64,000 nt of DNA, from the NCBI GenBank assembly GCA_029948255.1, contig JALIZF010001880.1:682001-746000 (forward strand), given 5' to 3'. The translations under genes were made by a program, and so were the position numbers. Each line of letters starts with the position of its first letter. The stretch's first letter is position 1. Below are positions 10,870 through 20,350 of the stretch, in pieces. The notes below the pieces were generated by a model. It made no database searches. It had not been told where the DNA came from and was given only the letters and a program-made list of their open reading frames with translations. Source of the DNA: Telmatactis stephensoni. Taxonomy: Eukaryota > Cnidaria > Anthozoa > Actiniaria > Isophelliidae.

Positions 10870-11925
10870 ATGGTTAAACCAAAGAAATCACTCTGTCCTG
10901 GATGCCAAACGCCTAAGGCAGACCATTCTTTTGGACCTCTCGGCATATCGTGCTCAGGAGAAGAGGGACGTTCCAACGAGCCTCCAGCGCCTAACGATTC
11001 TGAGGTCCCTCGTGGAGTCGCGTCGACACTCTTGGAGGCTGTCCGAAACCTCTCTGCTCAACTACAATCAATGAAAATTGAACAGGAATCAATGAAACAA
11101 ACACTCGAAGGCCGCGAGAGCTCCGGCAAACCGAAAGTCGCATCAGATACCGAAATATCGCAAGCGGCTGGGGAGAATCCTCGACAACAACAAACAGGAC
11201 CCACTTCCTTGCCAAAAAAGTTTGCTACGGCCGCACGAAACGGTGAGTACGTCGATTTTGGTGAAGTTCTAGCCGCGCTAACTCCACGTTTCGCCGATAA
11301 CGATGGAATGCTCTTCTCCACATCACCGGAAGGGAGTGTTCATGTTGTCAAAAGCGCACGTAAGAGGTTGATCGATTCGTTTGAAGTATGGCTGCAAGTG
11401 TGGAATTTTTACGAGATGGAAATGATTACTTCACAGCCATCGCGATATAAGGAGCTAGCGACCTACAGAGCACAAATTCAAACCGCAAGTCGTAAATTCC
11501 GCTGGTCTTGCGTTTATCTATACGATGTGAAACTACGGATGGAATTGGCGTCCCGTGGCGACACCAGCGCACGGCTGGACATCATTGATACCACTTTGTA
11601 TGCTACAATTTTGGACGCCTCGGCTCTACGAGTAGGAGCCAAGCAATGCTCCCGATGCAAATCCTACGACCATCTCGTGAAGGACTGTCCATTTCTCGCG
11701 CACGACACGTTGGAGGAGAATAAAAATGCGCAAACGAAATCGTCAACAACTGGAAACGGCAACAAAACAACATGGAAACTCGAAAAATGGTTCGACAGAG
11801 GGAAGGAAGGCTGCAATTTATATCAACGAAAGGCATGCAACCTTGGCGAGGGATGTAAACGGTCACATGTGTGCAAAGCTTGTCGGGGGGACCACCCTCA
11901 GGCCGATTGTACACACAACGCCTGA
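10870..11925 (+). CDS. gag: Gag-like protein with zinc knuckle (YR retrotransposon ORF1)
   Basis: About 351 residues from the ATG at 10870. An upstream in-frame ATG at 10801 lies inside repeat A1 and is less likely. The N-terminus has a Cys pair (CPGCQTPKADHSF). The middle is polar and then helical (SFEVWLQVWNFYEMEM). Near the C-terminus there is a retroviral-type CCHC knuckle, CSRCKSYDHLVKDC (C-x2-C-x4-H-x4-C), and a second cysteine cluster (KACNLGEGCKRSHVCKACRG) suited to nucleic-acid binding. Its role is presumably packaging of the element RNA. The frame overlaps the RT frame by about 200 bp in a different phase, so RT expression may need frameshifting or re-initiation. The frame is intact. 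Confidence 0.8.
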   Translation: MVKPKKSLCPGCQTPKADHSFGPLGISCSGEEGRSNEPPAPNDSEVPRGVASTLLEAVRNLSAQLQSMKIEQESMKQTLEGRESSGKPKVASDTEISQAAGENPRQQQTGPTSLPKKFATAARNGEYVDFGEVLAALTPRFADNDGMLFSTSPEGSVHVVKSARKRLIDSFEVWLQVWNFYEMEMITSQPSRYKELATYRAQIQTASRKFRWSCVYLYDVKLRMELASRGDTSARLDIIDTTLYATILDASALRVGAKQCSRCKSYDHLVKDCPFLAHDTLEENKNAQTKSSTTGNGNKTTWKLEKWFDRGKEGCNLYQRKACNLGEGCKRSHVCKACRGDHPQADCTHNA

Positions 11926-13540
11926 ACTAAGCTCACCATTTGATCCGAACAAATGGCGTCTTTTATTACAAAATCACCCGGACCGGAACTTGATTAACGA
12001 ATTGATAATGGATATTAAACACGGAGTGCATATTGGATTTGAACTACCTGAACGAACTCATTATATTTGTGACAATCATTTATCTGCAAAAACTAACACT
12101 GAACCAGTCGCTAAAGAACTCGAACGTGAACTTGACTTACACAGAAAAATCGGCCCTTTTCTGGAACCTCCTTTTAAAAACTTTGTCGGATCACCGATGG
12201 GTGCCATCCCGAAAAAGCACTCGGAGCCACCGAAGTGGCGTATAATTCAAGATTTATCGTGGCCCGCCGGCCTCTCAGTCAATGATGGGATCCCGAAGGA
12301 TTCTTTTTCGTGCGTTTACGACACTCTGGACTCAGCTATAGTTAAACTTAAACAGATGGGCCCTCATGCGTTAATGAGCAAGCTCGACCTGTCAGACGCA
12401 TTTCGTCACATTCTTGTCCATAAAACAGACTGGGAACTCTTGGGTTCCACTTGGCCGATTGAGGTCAATGGAACGATTGTGACCGGTTATTTCTTCGATG
12501 CCTTTCTTCCGTTCGGCTTAAGAAGCTCGCCTGCCTTGTTTTTGAGGTTTATTGAAGCTCTTAAATTTGTAATGCACGAACGTAAATCAACAACTGTATG
12601 GAACTATTTAGATGATTTCTGGACATGCGGACCTCGTTCGCCATCCACGACTTGTACGAATAACTTACAGATCATGCTGGATGCTTGTCGGGACCTTGGG
12701 TTTACAGTCAACCCAGCCAAAACTGTTAAACCGACTACTAAACTCTCTTTACTTGGAATCGAACTTGACACCGCACACCAGGAGGCACGGATCGATCAGT
12801 CACGTCTCAGTGACACATGGTTAATGTTGACCCAGTGGAAAACACGCAAATCTTGCACAAAACGTCAATTACAATCATTAATAGGAAAATTACATTTCAT
12901 TTGCAAAGTGTGTCGCCCTGGTAGGACATTTCTTCGTCGCATGATAGATCTGTTGTGCAAAGTCTCAAATCCAACACATCATATACGCTTGACAAAGGCG
13001 TTTCGAAAAGATGTCCAATGGTGGCTTACTTTCTTACCTAATTGGAATGGTTGTAGTTTCTTCCAGGACGATATTTGGCTCCACTCTCCATCTATAGAAT
13101 TATTCTCAGACGCTAGTAAAGACGCCTTCGGAGCTTACTTTGCGGGCGATTGGGTAATGGGTACATTTGTGAGCCACAAAATACCTTCGTCTCGCTCCAT
13201 TGCTTTTAAAGAACTCTACGCTATCGGCGCAGCAATCTCAGCATGGGCATACCAATTATCATCTAAAAACATTTTATTCCACTGTGACAATATGACTGTC
13301 GTCCGGATTCTCTCAACAGGAACTAGTAAATGCCATCACCTTATGTCTCTTGTGCGATATTTGTTTTATGTTTGTGCTTCTCACAATATTATGTTACGAG
13401 TCATGCATATTCCTGGTGTAGACAATAGCTTAGCTGACAGTCTTTCTCGATTACAGATCCACAGGTTTCGCTGTCTGGATCCACAGGCCAGCCCATACCC
13501 AACCTTCGTACCCCGACTCAACTTAAACAGCTTCAAGTAA
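11726..13540 (+). CDS. pol: Reverse transcriptase-RNase H (YR retrotransposon ORF2)
   Basis: 604 residues, uninterrupted. RT landmarks in order: PKKHSEPPKWRIIQDLSWP, MSKLDLSDAFRHILVH (first catalytic Asp region), FLPFGLRSSPALF, and YLDDF, which holds the paired catalytic aspartates in the usual YxDD position. RNase H follows: LFSDASKDAFGAYF (Asp), FKELYAIGAAI (Glu), FHCDNMTVV (Asp) and GVDNSLADSLSR (last Asp). This order and spacing is typical of DIRS-group elements, which lack a protease and a DDE integrase. The start codon lies inside ORF1, so the mature N-terminus is uncertain. The end overlaps the recombinase frame. It would synthesise element cDNA from RNA. Confidence 0.9.
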   Translation: MRKRNRQQLETATKQHGNSKNGSTEGRKAAIYINERHATLARDVNGHMCAKLVGGTTLRPIVHTTPELSSPFDPNKWRLLLQNHPDRNLINELIMDIKHGVHIGFELPERTHYICDNHLSAKTNTEPVAKELERELDLHRKIGPFLEPPFKNFVGSPMGAIPKKHSEPPKWRIIQDLSWPAGLSVNDGIPKDSFSCVYDTLDSAIVKLKQMGPHALMSKLDLSDAFRHILVHKTDWELLGSTWPIEVNGTIVTGYFFDAFLPFGLRSSPALFLRFIEALKFVMHERKSTTVWNYLDDFWTCGPRSPSTTCTNNLQIMLDACRDLGFTVNPAKTVKPTTKLSLLGIELDTAHQEARIDQSRLSDTWLMLTQWKTRKSCTKRQLQSLIGKLHFICKVCRPGRTFLRRMIDLLCKVSNPTHHIRLTKAFRKDVQWWLTFLPNWNGCSFFQDDIWLHSPSIELFSDASKDAFGAYFAGDWVMGTFVSHKIPSSRSIAFKELYAIGAAISAWAYQLSSKNILFHCDNMTVVRILSTGTSKCHHLMSLVRYLFYVCASHNIMLRVMHIPGVDNSLADSLSRLQIHRFRCLDPQASPYPTFVPRLNLNSFK

Positions 13541-14482
13541 AAGCTCACGAGTACTTCAAGTCTGGACTTGCCGACCAAACTCACCGCACTTATTCTACAG
13601 CACAGAGACAATTTTTGAAATTCTGCACAGACTATGATCTCACTCCGTTACCAGCATCAGAGGATACTATAATATTGTTTGTCACTTCTTTATCAGAGCG
13701 TCTCAAACCACAGTCTATACCTGTATATTTGGCGGGTGTTCGTTCACTGCATATTGCGTCTGGCTACGATAACCCACTCACTCCAGGACTAAAGCTTAAA
13801 CAAACTCTTCGCGGAATTGAACGTCGGCATTTCAACGAACCACAAAGGAAACTACCAATAACATTTGATATTTTATCCAAGATATCAAGGTTTCTGAATA
13901 CAGCAGGCGATTGCGTCTGCTGGTGAGCGGTAACTAAAGCTCATTTCCTCATGCTACGAGCCGGGGAATTTACCGTAAAACAAAAAGAAAGCTTCGATGT
14001 TCAAGTACACCTAGCGATCAAGGATGCCACTTTACACAGATCACCCGAGGGGAAAGAATATCTGAAGTTAACCATCAAGCAATCTAAAACCGATCAAGTT
14101 CGAAAAGGGATAAGATTTTTCACGTCACATTCTGCGCATCATGTGTGCGCTTTGTGTGCAATGAAAAAAGAATCTCCAACTTCAAAAACTTCGGCCATAA
14201 TTTCCCTCAATTGTATTAACGAATGGCTTAGCATTATCTCGACGAATATTGATGGTTTTGTCTCTCAACTACTGATCCATCGGATTAAACCCTTTTCATT
14301 ATAGCGGACATAGTTTGAGGATCAGAGGCGCCACTTCAACATCACTTGCAGGACTTACATTATTAAATACAACTGACCATGAAATACAATTGCTTGGTCG
14401 ATGGCGGTCAGATTGTTACAAACAGTACATTCGTTCAGCGCTGAACTTATTTCTAGTACGTTGCCAAAAACAGATTCCATAG
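13436..14482 (+). pseudogene. Tyrosine recombinase (ORF3), one stop and one frameshift
   Basis: The open frame begins inside the end of ORF2 (about 13436) without a clear ATG. It gives a core-binding-like N-terminus (SGLADQTHRTYSTAQRQFLK) and then the catalytic domain. An in-frame TGA lies at 13924-13926 just before the first catalytic arginine region (MLRAGEF). A +1 shift between about 14240 and 14276 moves the frame. Past the shift, GHSLR (14306-14320) supplies the H-x-x-R box, GRWRSDCYKQYIRS supplies the following motif with candidate nucleophilic tyrosines at 14417-14419 or 14426-14428, and a stop comes at 14480-14482. All four parts of the R-H-R-Y signature are thus present but split. 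The enzyme would have integrated the circular cDNA; this copy cannot do so unless the stop is read through and the shift suppressed. Confidence 0.85.
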
Positions 14483-14600
14483 CATATCAGTATGCAAACC
14501 CATATAAACAGAATGACTCAGACAGTTGAACATAAATAGTATCTACTTTTATTCATTTTATATATTACTTCTCTGATTTTCCACTATATGGGCAATATTT

Positions 14601-14928
14601 GGGCAGTTTTGTTTGCTGACCAAATGGTAAATGTATATACTGCCCTTCGAAGCCCCAACTCACATGGTGTTTGTCATCATTGATTATATATTTGTTCCTT
14701 TTTTAATGTTAACATAAGTTAATGTTAAACTGCGAAGGAAGGTTGAGGGCGCATGCCTTATGATATGTGTCACAGCGTCCTGTTCGTCGAGCGCTACAGT
14801 ATCTCATCCTCTCTCCCTCCCTAGGCAGTTTTATTTGCTGACCAAATGGTGAATGTATATACTGCCTGTCGAAGGCTCAACTCACGTGGTGTTTGTCGTC
14901 ATTGATGATACATATATGGATATTTGTT
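14601..14928 (+). repeat. Split direct repeats B1-A2-B2
   Basis: B1 14601-14700 and B2 14824-14928 share GCTGACCAAATGGT and TCACATGGTGTTTGTC (one mismatch). A2 14706-14798 between them matches A1 at the 5' end. The cluster forms the 3' terminus of the retrotransposon. Confidence 0.8.
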
Positions 14929-14990
14929 ACGTTTGTATGAGCTAGTATTAATATTGATTATAAATCCAATTAAAATGTCAATGTTATATG

Positions 14991-15690
14991 TCAATTGTCA
15001 TTGTTTCTTTTAAGACTTGAGGTTGTAATAAATGTATTCTTGAAACAGTCGGTCTTCCACTTTGGTATAGAAAAATATCTGTTACGCCTAAGAGAAAGTG
15101 TTGGATTGTTCTTGGGATGGAGCAGCATATTTAGACGGTTTTCACTGTCTTTTACTATGGCGTCGAACATCTTATCGCAGATAGCTTCATTATAAGTAGT
15201 AATCTTTGGAATACCAAGAAAATCTAGAGCGTCATTGTACGCAATACTAGGGCAAATGATTGCCAGTGCTCTTTTCTGGATGCGCTCCAGTTCAACTTTC
15301 AAATACTTCGGTAGTGCATGATGGAACACAAGTACTGCGTAGGTTAGGATGGATCTAACACATGTGGTATAGAATAGCACAAGGCCACTAAAAGGCACTT
15401 TTGCCCTTTTTAGCTGTACCAGAAAATACAAACGCTTGGCTGCTTTTTTGACTATCTCAGTAATATGGTTGTTCCATGAAAGATTATGTGATATTGTTAC
15501 GCCAAGCAACTTTGCACTTTGAACGATTTCTAATTCCTCTCCGTTGATAATTATAAGGATGGGGTTGAACTCCGGTGATTTCTTGGCGAAAGAAATTCGC
15601 AGTTCTTTGCATTTGCCATTGTTGAGTTGAACTCTATTGTTGATGGACCACTCGATAACTTGATTGGCAATAAGTTGTGACTTGCTTTCA
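14991..15690 (-). pseudogene. 5'-truncated LINE reverse transcriptase (CR1/L2-like)
   Basis: The minus-strand frame (ends at 14991; recognisable homology starts near 15690) carries the C-terminal third of a non-LTR RT: WSINNRVQLNNGKCKELRIS, VQSAKLLGVTISHNLSWNNH, KKAAKRLYFLVQLKRAKV and ERIQKRALAIICPS. These are typical of the thumb and the tail after the palm domain in CR1/L2-type elements. The palm motif with FADD and the endonuclease are missing, which fits ordinary 5' truncation on insertion. The reading frame itself is open for 252 codons, so the insertion is not very old. It lies immediately downstream of the YR retrotransposon in opposite orientation. Confidence 0.8.
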
Positions 15691-15711
15691 TTACCTTTAG
15701 CAACGATCTCA

Positions 15712-15860
15712 GATGGGCGACTACAAGCGATTAAAGGCGATTTTAGCAAAATTTGCTAAAAAGTTAGAAAATTTTTTGGCAATTTCAGGCGATTTTGTGC
15801 GATTATAGCCGATTTTGTGCGATTTTGCGTGATTTTAAGTGATTATAGGCAACTTTGGAG
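15712..15860. repeat. Degenerate GCGATTTT-type tandem repeat
   Basis: Irregular repeats of GGCGATTTT, GTGCGATTTT and GTGATTATAGG adjoin the LINE truncation point. 15860-16800 beyond it is AT-rich, with no gene or repeat that I can define. Confidence 0.5.
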
Positions 15861-16810
15861 CAAAATTTGAAAACAATGTGTTGGTGTAATTGATAGAGAA
15901 TCATTAAGTCAATTTATAATTATAATCAAGTCACAATGTAAATATTATGTTTTCATAATACATCATATGCACAAATATCAATTTTGAATGTATAAGGTGA
16001 GCAAATATTGGCAAAGTATATTTTCTGTATACTCAAAATACAGAAAATCCGTGTGCTATCTTTCCATTATAACAAAAATTAAAAATTTAGAAATAAAAAT
16101 TGGCAAAAAATGATAGATGAATAAGATGACATTCAGTAGTTGAGAGCATGCATAATTCTTATCTGTGGTCATCATTTGTACCATAGTGGAGCAATTGTAC
16201 AAACAAACAATATGCAGTACAAAATGCTAATCACTATTATCACTATCCCGGCCATGTCCAGCAATATAAATTTTAAAAATTGATAAAGGCTGCAAACATG
16301 TAAGGCCTTCCAGAATTTATATCCTGCTGGGAAGTAAAAACAAGGCCTTGCAAATTGATAATAATGATTAAAATATATAACAATAACAATTGTGAACACA
16401 TAAAATATATTTATTTATGCACTAAAAGCAATAAATTCCAGTCGATGAATTTAAACTACTTTTCCAAATTATTAGTAAATCTACATTCGCGAGTTACATG
16501 GTGTGGAATCCTCTAGTTTCTTTACCTAAAAATTATATATGATACCATTAACTCTATGATAATAAAGTACATAACTCATTGCTTCTGAAAACTTCCCTTG
16601 TTGTCTTTTCATTGAGGATTGAAAAAAATAATTCCAGTTTGTCCGCCATGTTTCTTTTTAGCATTACCCGTCATGCACTTCAAAAATCTAGTTACCAGTC
16701 TTATCCTGAGGAATCCTGATTCTCTACTATTGAGAGGGAGGGGGGATACTGACCCATGACCCAGAACGCAGTTTCTTACCTCAAAATTAGTAGTACGTTG
16801 TGATCTGGAT

Positions 16811-17963
16811 TAGCCTGCGTAGCGGCCCTAAAAGGGAGGGGGAAGGGAGGGGGAGGGGCTTAGGAAGAGAGGGGAAAAGGGGAGGGGGAGAGGAACGAAG
16901 GAAGGGCCTGCAAACATCACCCAGGTTTATTCGGAACGCCCCCTAATTAATTATGCAGGTTTCTTGCGAACCTCAAGTAACACTTGTCAAAACCATCCAA
17001 TCAAATTGCGAGGTCATTTCAAGGTCAACGTACAATGTAAATACTAACAACCGCGAACTGTCATAAAACCAAAACATTTCACATGTGAAAACATGTCAAA
17101 CACTAAAGGAAAATTTAAGTAAAAATTATAGAGGCAGAAAGCAAGAAAATACCAACAATGATGTATGTCGTTCAAGAGTTTTGCGAATCTCTTCAAAATA
17201 TGCCACAGAGAAGGTTTTAATTGTGTTCTCGCAGATCGTCTCCTCGCCGTTGGATTTGTATTAGAAAATCATCCTGAATTGTCCCAGCTAGTATGTAGTA
17301 CCTGCTTACGAAAGACCAATAACTACTTCCAGTTCCACGATATTTTACTGATCTCGAAAAGCAAAGAAGGCAACGGCAAAAACTCCCGAGAGGAAAACCA
17401 CGAAGCGGAAAGTTCACCAATCTTCTTCTAACACCGATCGGAAAAAGTCCTAGCTCTGCACAAAAGGCTTTAAGAGTGAATTCACCACATTATCGAACCG
17501 CGAGTCGCAAGTCCCTGTTTACGAATCCAAACGAGGAATATTCAAGTTTAGATGCAAACCTAAACATCGATGATTTAGATCCATCTTCTTTCGAATTGCC
17601 ATCAAACCTTTCTTATTAATAATATCTTATTAATTTCTTTAGAACAATACCTTAATTAATACCTTTTTCTTTAAAAGAACTTAGAACTAGTTCAAGTTTT
17701 TGATCAAAATCCTCCGCCGTTGAGTTGTCTCCTTCACGACTGGTTTATATCAAGTTTGACGTATCTTATATCTCGACCAATCAGGATTTTTCGTTCGTAT
17801 ACGAACGGAAATTTCAAAAAAACCTGGGGGTTGTCTGCAGGCCCTTCCTCTCCTCCTCCTCCCCAGTCCCCCTCCCTTCTTCTTCCCAGTCCCCCTCCCC
17901 CTCCCCTTTTCCCCTCTCTTCCTAAGCCCCTCCCCCTCCCTTTTAGGGCCGCTACGCAGGCTA
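16811..17963. mobile_element. Long-TIR element 1 with 8-bp target duplication
   Basis: TIRs start TAGCCTGCGTAGCGGC and run about 110 bp through a G-rich tract (left, 16811 onward) mirrored by a C-rich tract ending at 17963. The 8-bp ATCTGGAT flanks both ends (16803-16810 and 17964-17971), a perfect target-site duplication. The interior (1.15 kb total) carries a Cys-rich gene fragment rather than a visible transposase. The same ends define 48483-49679. Long TIRs, 8-9-bp duplications and carried gene pieces resemble Mutator-like elements; hAT (8 bp) is an alternative. Confidence 0.8.
17162..17619 (+). pseudogene. Cys-rich protein fragment inside long-TIR element 1
   Basis: Frame one (17162 to about 17340) reads CMSFKSFANLFKICHREGF and LLAVGFVLENHPELSQLVCS, then TCLRKTNNYFQFHD. 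It thus has a leading Cys and a CSTC pair spaced like a ZAD-type or similar zinc-binding N-terminal domain. A frameshift near 17340-17356 moves to a second frame with KFTNLLLTPIGKSPSSAQKA, SPHYRTASRKSLF and NLNIDDLDPSSFELPSN, ending at TAA 17617-17619. The second half looks like a low-complexity Ser/Lys-rich linker. I do not recognise the parent gene. The fragment may be captured host sequence or a remnant of the autonomous transposon's protein. Confidence 0.5.
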
Positions 17964-18188
17964 ATCTGGATTTGCTTTAAACTTGGTTGTGAATTGGTTG
18001 TAAATGTATGACATACTCATACATTTACAGTGCATATTAAAATAGAATATAAATACATGCAATATATGATAAATATAATGTATAAATAAATATAAAAATA
18101 AATATATATTATATGATTATCAATAATACTTGAAGATTGATATCTTGATTTTATCTTTTTAAAAAATCACCATCCCCCTACAATGAAT

Positions 18189-18880
18189 GATCTCAAGGGC
18201 ATTAAGGCATGGGTCTAAGCAAATATGGCGATAAAAGTGTAGGGGTGGTCTAATAACGAGGGGTTTTATCCTAACACATTGAAAGTAGTACTGTCAATGT
18301 ATAATGTTAATCTTAGCAATAATATGATACGAAGTATCCATGGCAACGTAATCTTGACCTTTGAACCCATTTTCCGTGTTTTTGCCTTCAAGGCTTCGGG
18401 AGGATCGGAAAATCACTACAGAACTAGAAAGAAAGTACTGGATATTGTAAAGCTTGCTTCCTAGTATATCAGTCAAATTCGAGATCTTGACTGATGTTCT
18501 TGGTTCATATGTAAATCAAGGATATCATATTACATAATTGCCTTAAATCAGGTTTTCATTAGAATTACCAACCTTTCTAATTAGAACAGAAATGCCCTAC
18601 CTAACCTTAGATAGACAGCAAATAAATTTTTTGGATCTCTAAAATTTTTCCCATCCTCCCGGAGACGTTTTTGAATGTTCGTTAAATTAGGGTTCAGAGG
18701 TCAGATAATAGGTTGCCATGGAAACACTTGCATTAATTTCAAAGATTTTTAGAATTCCATTAATTATGTCAATTTTTAATGACATATTCCAAAAGGATGA
18801 TACAAATCTACCACCCCCATTGGTTTTATGGCCGCCATTTTGAATCTGAGGTTGACCCATGCCTTAATATGCCTGAGATC
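18189..18880. mobile_element. 690-bp inverted-repeat element
   Basis: GATCTCAAGGGCATTAAGGC at the left end pairs with the right end (GCCTTAATATGCCTGAGATC). Internal inverted pairs include ATCCATGGCAACGTAATCTT with the segment around 18690-18730. Similarity decays inward. No coding sequence. Confidence 0.65.
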
Positions 18881-19109
18881 GATCAATATTGAATCAGGGG
18901 AGGGGGAGCACCGTAACCTACTTGGAAATTTTTTGCGCACGGTTCAAAAATGACCATCGTGCCAACAGTTTTGGCAAGGATTGTAGATTCCGAAATAATT
19001 TTTTTCGTAGATTCCGGATTCCTGATTCCCATAAATGGGGCGACAAGTCAGATCATTTCATCCACTATTTTAGGTATTTTTTACCGAAAAACACCCTTTA
19101 ATGTCAGGT

Positions 19110-19545
19110 CAGGCTGGAGCCTGCTACTGGTAACATGTAACCCAGTACTACCTGCCACATGGACGGGTCGTCGGCGTCTAAACTGGCTCCCCCACCAGCT
19201 TTTTTGTTGGTGAGGAGGGTGGCATGACACCCAGGCAGGATTAAAAACAAGACCTTTCAAAGGGCAGATGAGCTCAACTGAGTCAACGGCCATCATGCAC
19301 ATATTTTTGAGTTATGTTTTGTTGTTTCTTATAATAGCTGTGGTTGTAATATGATTTTGTTTAAAATTATTGTAAAATGTTGAGTAGTATCGTGGTATGG
19401 ACTGTGTAGCGGCAGCCAAAGGCGCCAACCTAAGCTCTTGGTCTACCTCGGTTTGTTTTGTATTGTAAAGCGCTTAGAACAGATCTGGATAGGCGCTATA
19501 TAAATGTATTATTATTATTACTATATAAATGTATTATTATTATTA
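19110..19545 (+). mobile_element. LINE/SINE 3' tail
   Basis: Ends with TTGTAAAGCGCTTAGAACAG, then GGCGCTATATAAATG and a TTA/ATT microsatellite, duplicated once. This is the characteristic 3' end of L2/CR1-type elements and dependent SINEs in invertebrates. The 5' limit is uncertain. Confidence 0.55.
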
Positions 19546-19549
19546 AAGG

Positions 19550-19690
19550 TACCAGCTAAGTCTCTGGTAGTCCTCTAAAGTCTGAGATACCCTATAAAAG
19601 GTACCTGATCACTGATTTTGAGCTCTAAAAGGCACGACGAGCATCCCCGCTCTTTACTGATCGGAGTCCCCCCACTCGGGGGATGTTCTA
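19550..19690. repeat. Fragment of the CCTAAAAGGTAC element
   Basis: Shares AAAGGTACCAGCTA.GTCTCT, CTGGTAGTCC and the GATCGGAGTCCCCCC end with the complete inverted-repeat element at 31975-32365. Confidence 0.6.
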
Positions 19691-20210
19691 AAGGATTGAT
19701 ATGAAGCTTGAGGCAGCCTAAACTTTTGAAAATCCATACAAGAAAACCTCTGATCCTAGCATGGTCTCTGATCTTAGATCTCTTAGTGTGGTGAACGTTA
19801 CTCCCATACATCATGCAATACAATGTTTCTGCCCTTGCAGAAATTCGCAACATGAATTCCTCGAAGCAATGGACTTAACTTCTGACCCAAGAAATACTCA
19901 TGTTACCGACAAATTCACAATTTTAGCTAAATCCGAACACTTATATACTTTTTCCATATTAGGGTATGTTTCAAATCAGATTTTAGTCAAATTATAGACA
20001 TTTTCGACACTAACTGTCTACTTGCATTGCCAGTATTGCGTGAATCACTGTGACGTCACGTCACGAATTCGAAAGGACGTAGTGGTAGTGCATGTAGTGC
20101 GTGATATTGGATACTAAAAACATGTATATTTTCAGTAGACGAGTTGCATAATGACTGTTACAATTAATAAGCCTATCTATAATACAACGTTTCCTACTTT
20201 TATTCTACAG

Positions 20211-20350
20211 ACGATCCAAAGACGAGATCTGCAAAAGTGTCGCGAAGGAAGGAAAACTACGACCTATCAGGGAGAGCCAATTGCTCAACAACGGATCCGA
20301 TTGACTCGGGTGTGGCTTTGGAAAAATTTCAGCGTGAAAGTGGGATATGA
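20211..20350 (+). CDS. Possible terminal exon, unassigned
   Basis: A pyrimidine-rich tract ending TATTCTACAG (20201-20210) is followed by 46 open codons (DPKTRSAKVSRRKENYDLSG ...) and a TGA at 20348-20350. The polar composition is protein-like but there is no recognisable domain and no partner exon. The same length of open frame could arise by chance. Confidence 0.2.

Larger units (their letters stand above)
10747..14928 (+). mobile_element. DIRS-order (Ngaro/PAT-like) YR retrotransposon
   Basis: A 4.2-kb element with gag-like, RT-RNase H and tyrosine-recombinase frames on the plus strand. Termini are split direct repeats: A1 (about 10747-10838) lies at the 5' end, and B1 (14601-14700), A2 (14706-14798) and B2 (14824-14928) are grouped after the ORFs. 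A1/A2 share CTGCGAAGGAAGG and CTGTTCGTCGAGCGCTA; B1/B2 share TTTGCTGACCAAATGGT. This A1-ORFs-B1-A2-B2 order is known from Ngaro, PAT and Kangaroo-type elements and differs from the inverted termini of DIRS1. Such elements integrate by recombinase through a circular intermediate. The RT ORF is intact but the recombinase has a stop and a frameshift, so this copy is probably non-autonomous now. Confidence 0.85.
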
